Origin: Coemansia sp. RSA 922
Lineage: Eukaryota > Kickxellomycota > Kickxellomycetes > Kickxellales > Kickxellaceae
NCBI GenBank assembly: GCA_027577415.1
Contig: JANBQS010000245.1
Location: 1-24,526 of the forward strand
Direction of reading: 5' to 3'
DNA length: 24,526 nucleotides
The translations under genes and the position numbers were made by a program. This document shows, piece by piece, positions 23,798-24,526 of this stretch. The notes beneath the pieces were generated by a model. It searched no databases, was not told where the DNA came from, and saw only the letters and a program-made list of their open reading frames with translations. Every line of letters begins with the position of its first letter. Position 1 is the stretch's first letter.

Positions 23798-23938
23798 TTT
23801 GGACCTTGTGAGCGTGGTGTTCCTCTTGTAGTGTAATCAGTTGCGGAACCTGTGATAGTGGAAAGCGTTGGTTTGGAAGAACCGGTTACTCAGTCAATAA
23901 AAAAACTTTGTATTGAAGATGATTCGGATAAGGAGTAG
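23798..23938 (+). pseudogene. relic of the NSE1 3' end
   Basis: Read in the NSE1 frame, this stretch encodes FGPCERGVP at its start and VTQSIKKLCIEDDSDKE at its end, matching FGPGERGVP and ATQSIKKLRIEDSSDEE of NSE1. A TAA stop interrupts it 12 codons in (at 23834-23836), and one 9-residue repeat unit is missing. There is no start codon and no RING, so it is non-functional as Nse1. The frame is otherwise preserved to the stop at 23936-23938. Confidence 0.85.
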
Positions 23939-23968
23939 GACGTTATATTTAATGTCTAGTTATATTAT

Positions 23969-24259
23969 CTACATCCGTGTAGTTGCCATAGTGGCCCGAG
24001 GCTGGTCCGTTGGAGTGGTCCAAGGCTGCCCTGCTACAGTGGTTGGAGGCTGCCCTAAGTGGAGGTGGGGTGGCTGCGTGACTATGCAGGTATTGTTGTA
24101 AGCTGGTGTAAGTCCTTTTCTACGACGGAGTATTCTTCTAATGATATACCACGAAGCGATACTAGAACATATGAAACCAATGACACACACTGTGCCAACG
24201 ATAACGGCGAACATTGCAGGTAGGTGTTCGTTGCTGTCGTAGGTTTCTTCACTCCTCAC
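23969..24259 (-). pseudogene. paralogous membrane-protein copy lacking an ATG start
   Basis: It is homologous to the 22898-23458 product: YDSNEHLPAMF, a hydrophobic helix (FAVIVGTVCVIGFICSS), IIRRILRRRKG, AYNNTCIV and about three 8-residue units (LGQPPTTV, AGQPWTTP, TDQPRATM). The frame is intact to its stop and stays open upstream, but no in-frame ATG precedes the conserved YDSN segment; 24259 is only a GTG. The first ATG (24214) would give 81 residues and remove most of the N-terminal segment while leaving the membrane helix nearly whole. It is either a start-loss pseudogene or a shortened but working paralog. Confidence 0.55.
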
Positions 24260-24526
24260 GAGAGGAATTTGTAAATAAAAAAGAACAGGCGATATTGGGA
24301 GAGGAGCAAAGAATAGATACGAACTTGCTCTTGCTAATCGCTATCCCTCCTTTTTTTCTGTTCTTTGTGTAATCTGCTGCGGCTTTGGTTTGTAGAAATT
24401 TTTTATTAGTAGTCCTAAAGAGATTCTCAGATATTACCTTTTTTTTTAGGAAAAGGGATATTATTGCGTTGATTTGTTTTGAAATCACCTACACGCATGG
24501 ACCACAAACAAAGGATACCTTTACTT
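24260..24526. other. upstream region of the second membrane-protein copy
   Basis: No gene is supported. It is related to 23459-23706 and runs to the end of the window. Confidence 0.5.

Larger units (their letters stand above)
23789..24505. repeat. tandem segmental duplication, unit 2 (decayed)
   Basis: This second copy of the 22690-23706 segment is offset about 1.1 kb at its left side. Order and orientation are kept: NSE1 tail relic (+), short gap, membrane-protein copy (-), upstream region ending near GCGTTGAT...AAATCACC. Confidence 0.8.

Noticed and set aside
22898..24259. reading the 24-bp array as a CRISPR array
   Set aside because: Units are contiguous without spacers, keep the reading frame and encode an 8-residue repeat.
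1..24526. tRNA, 5S rRNA or other structured RNA genes
   Set aside because: I scanned for B-box-like GGTTCRANNC strings and for 5S internal-control-like sequence in all gaps and found nothing convincing.
1..24526. transposons or viral insertions
   Set aside because: No reverse transcriptase, transposase, integrase or terminal repeats with target duplications were seen. The repeats found are promoter boxes, coding minisatellites or the NSE1-region segmental duplication.

Overview
This window looks like nuclear DNA of a fungus. I infer an early-diverging, non-Dikarya lineage, most likely Kickxellomycotina (the Coemansia and Linderina neighbourhood). Three short introns have GTAAG donors, TACTAAC/TGCTAAC-type branch points and phase-consistent joins. 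The gene set is eukaryotic: class I histone deacetylase, cytosolic-type alanyl-tRNA synthetase, a Bub2-type TBC GAP, Nse1 and a DNAJC12-like J protein. The secreted and variable set fits a saprotrophic early-diverging fungus: a two-module CAP protein, an AA11-like LPMO, a GPI-type wall protein and an F-box-like/LRR protein. The taxonomic placement is inferred from style and gene content, not from a search.

Layout. 1-1.8 kb is AT-rich and holds two short orphan reading frames behind strong TATA boxes, with repeated upstream boxes. 2.2-4.6 kb holds a PITH-domain protein and an Rpd3-like deacetylase, both plus strand. 4.9-8.9 kb holds a secreted double-CAP protein (+), an F-box-like protein (-) and an LPMO-like secreted protein (-). 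9.4-12.4 kb is ALA1 with one intron, whose second exon is far more GC-rich than anything around it. 13.0-13.4 kb is a third TATA-driven orphan gene sharing upstream boxes with the first two. 13.7-15.2 kb holds a HAD phosphatase and a repeat-rich GPI-type wall protein (both -). 15.7-19.9 kb holds a Bub2/Cdc16-like GAP and a large disordered IQ-motif protein (both +). 19.9-20.6 kb holds a 64-residue coiled-coil protein and a DNAJC12-like J protein (both -). 20.9-24.3 kb is a cluster of small single-pass membrane proteins around NSE1.

The most unusual structure is at the right end. The 3' end of NSE1, together with its tail-to-tail neighbour (a single-pass membrane protein with twelve 8-residue repeats), has been duplicated in tandem. 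The second copy has a dead NSE1 tail (in-frame stop), a membrane-protein copy without an ATG start, and only about three repeats. The second notable pattern is a shared upstream module (TATAAAA, AAAACAGC, TACAAAGAATT and ACGTCA boxes) in front of three unrelated-looking orphan genes about 11 kb apart.

The genes are not an operon and mostly act separately: chromatin and cell-cycle functions (Rpd3, Bub2, Nse1), translation (Ala-tRNA synthetase), chaperoning (DNAJC12-like), and wall or secreted functions. Several neighbours end tail to tail with only 9-31 bases between stop codons. No tRNA, rRNA, CRISPR array, virus or complete transposon was seen.
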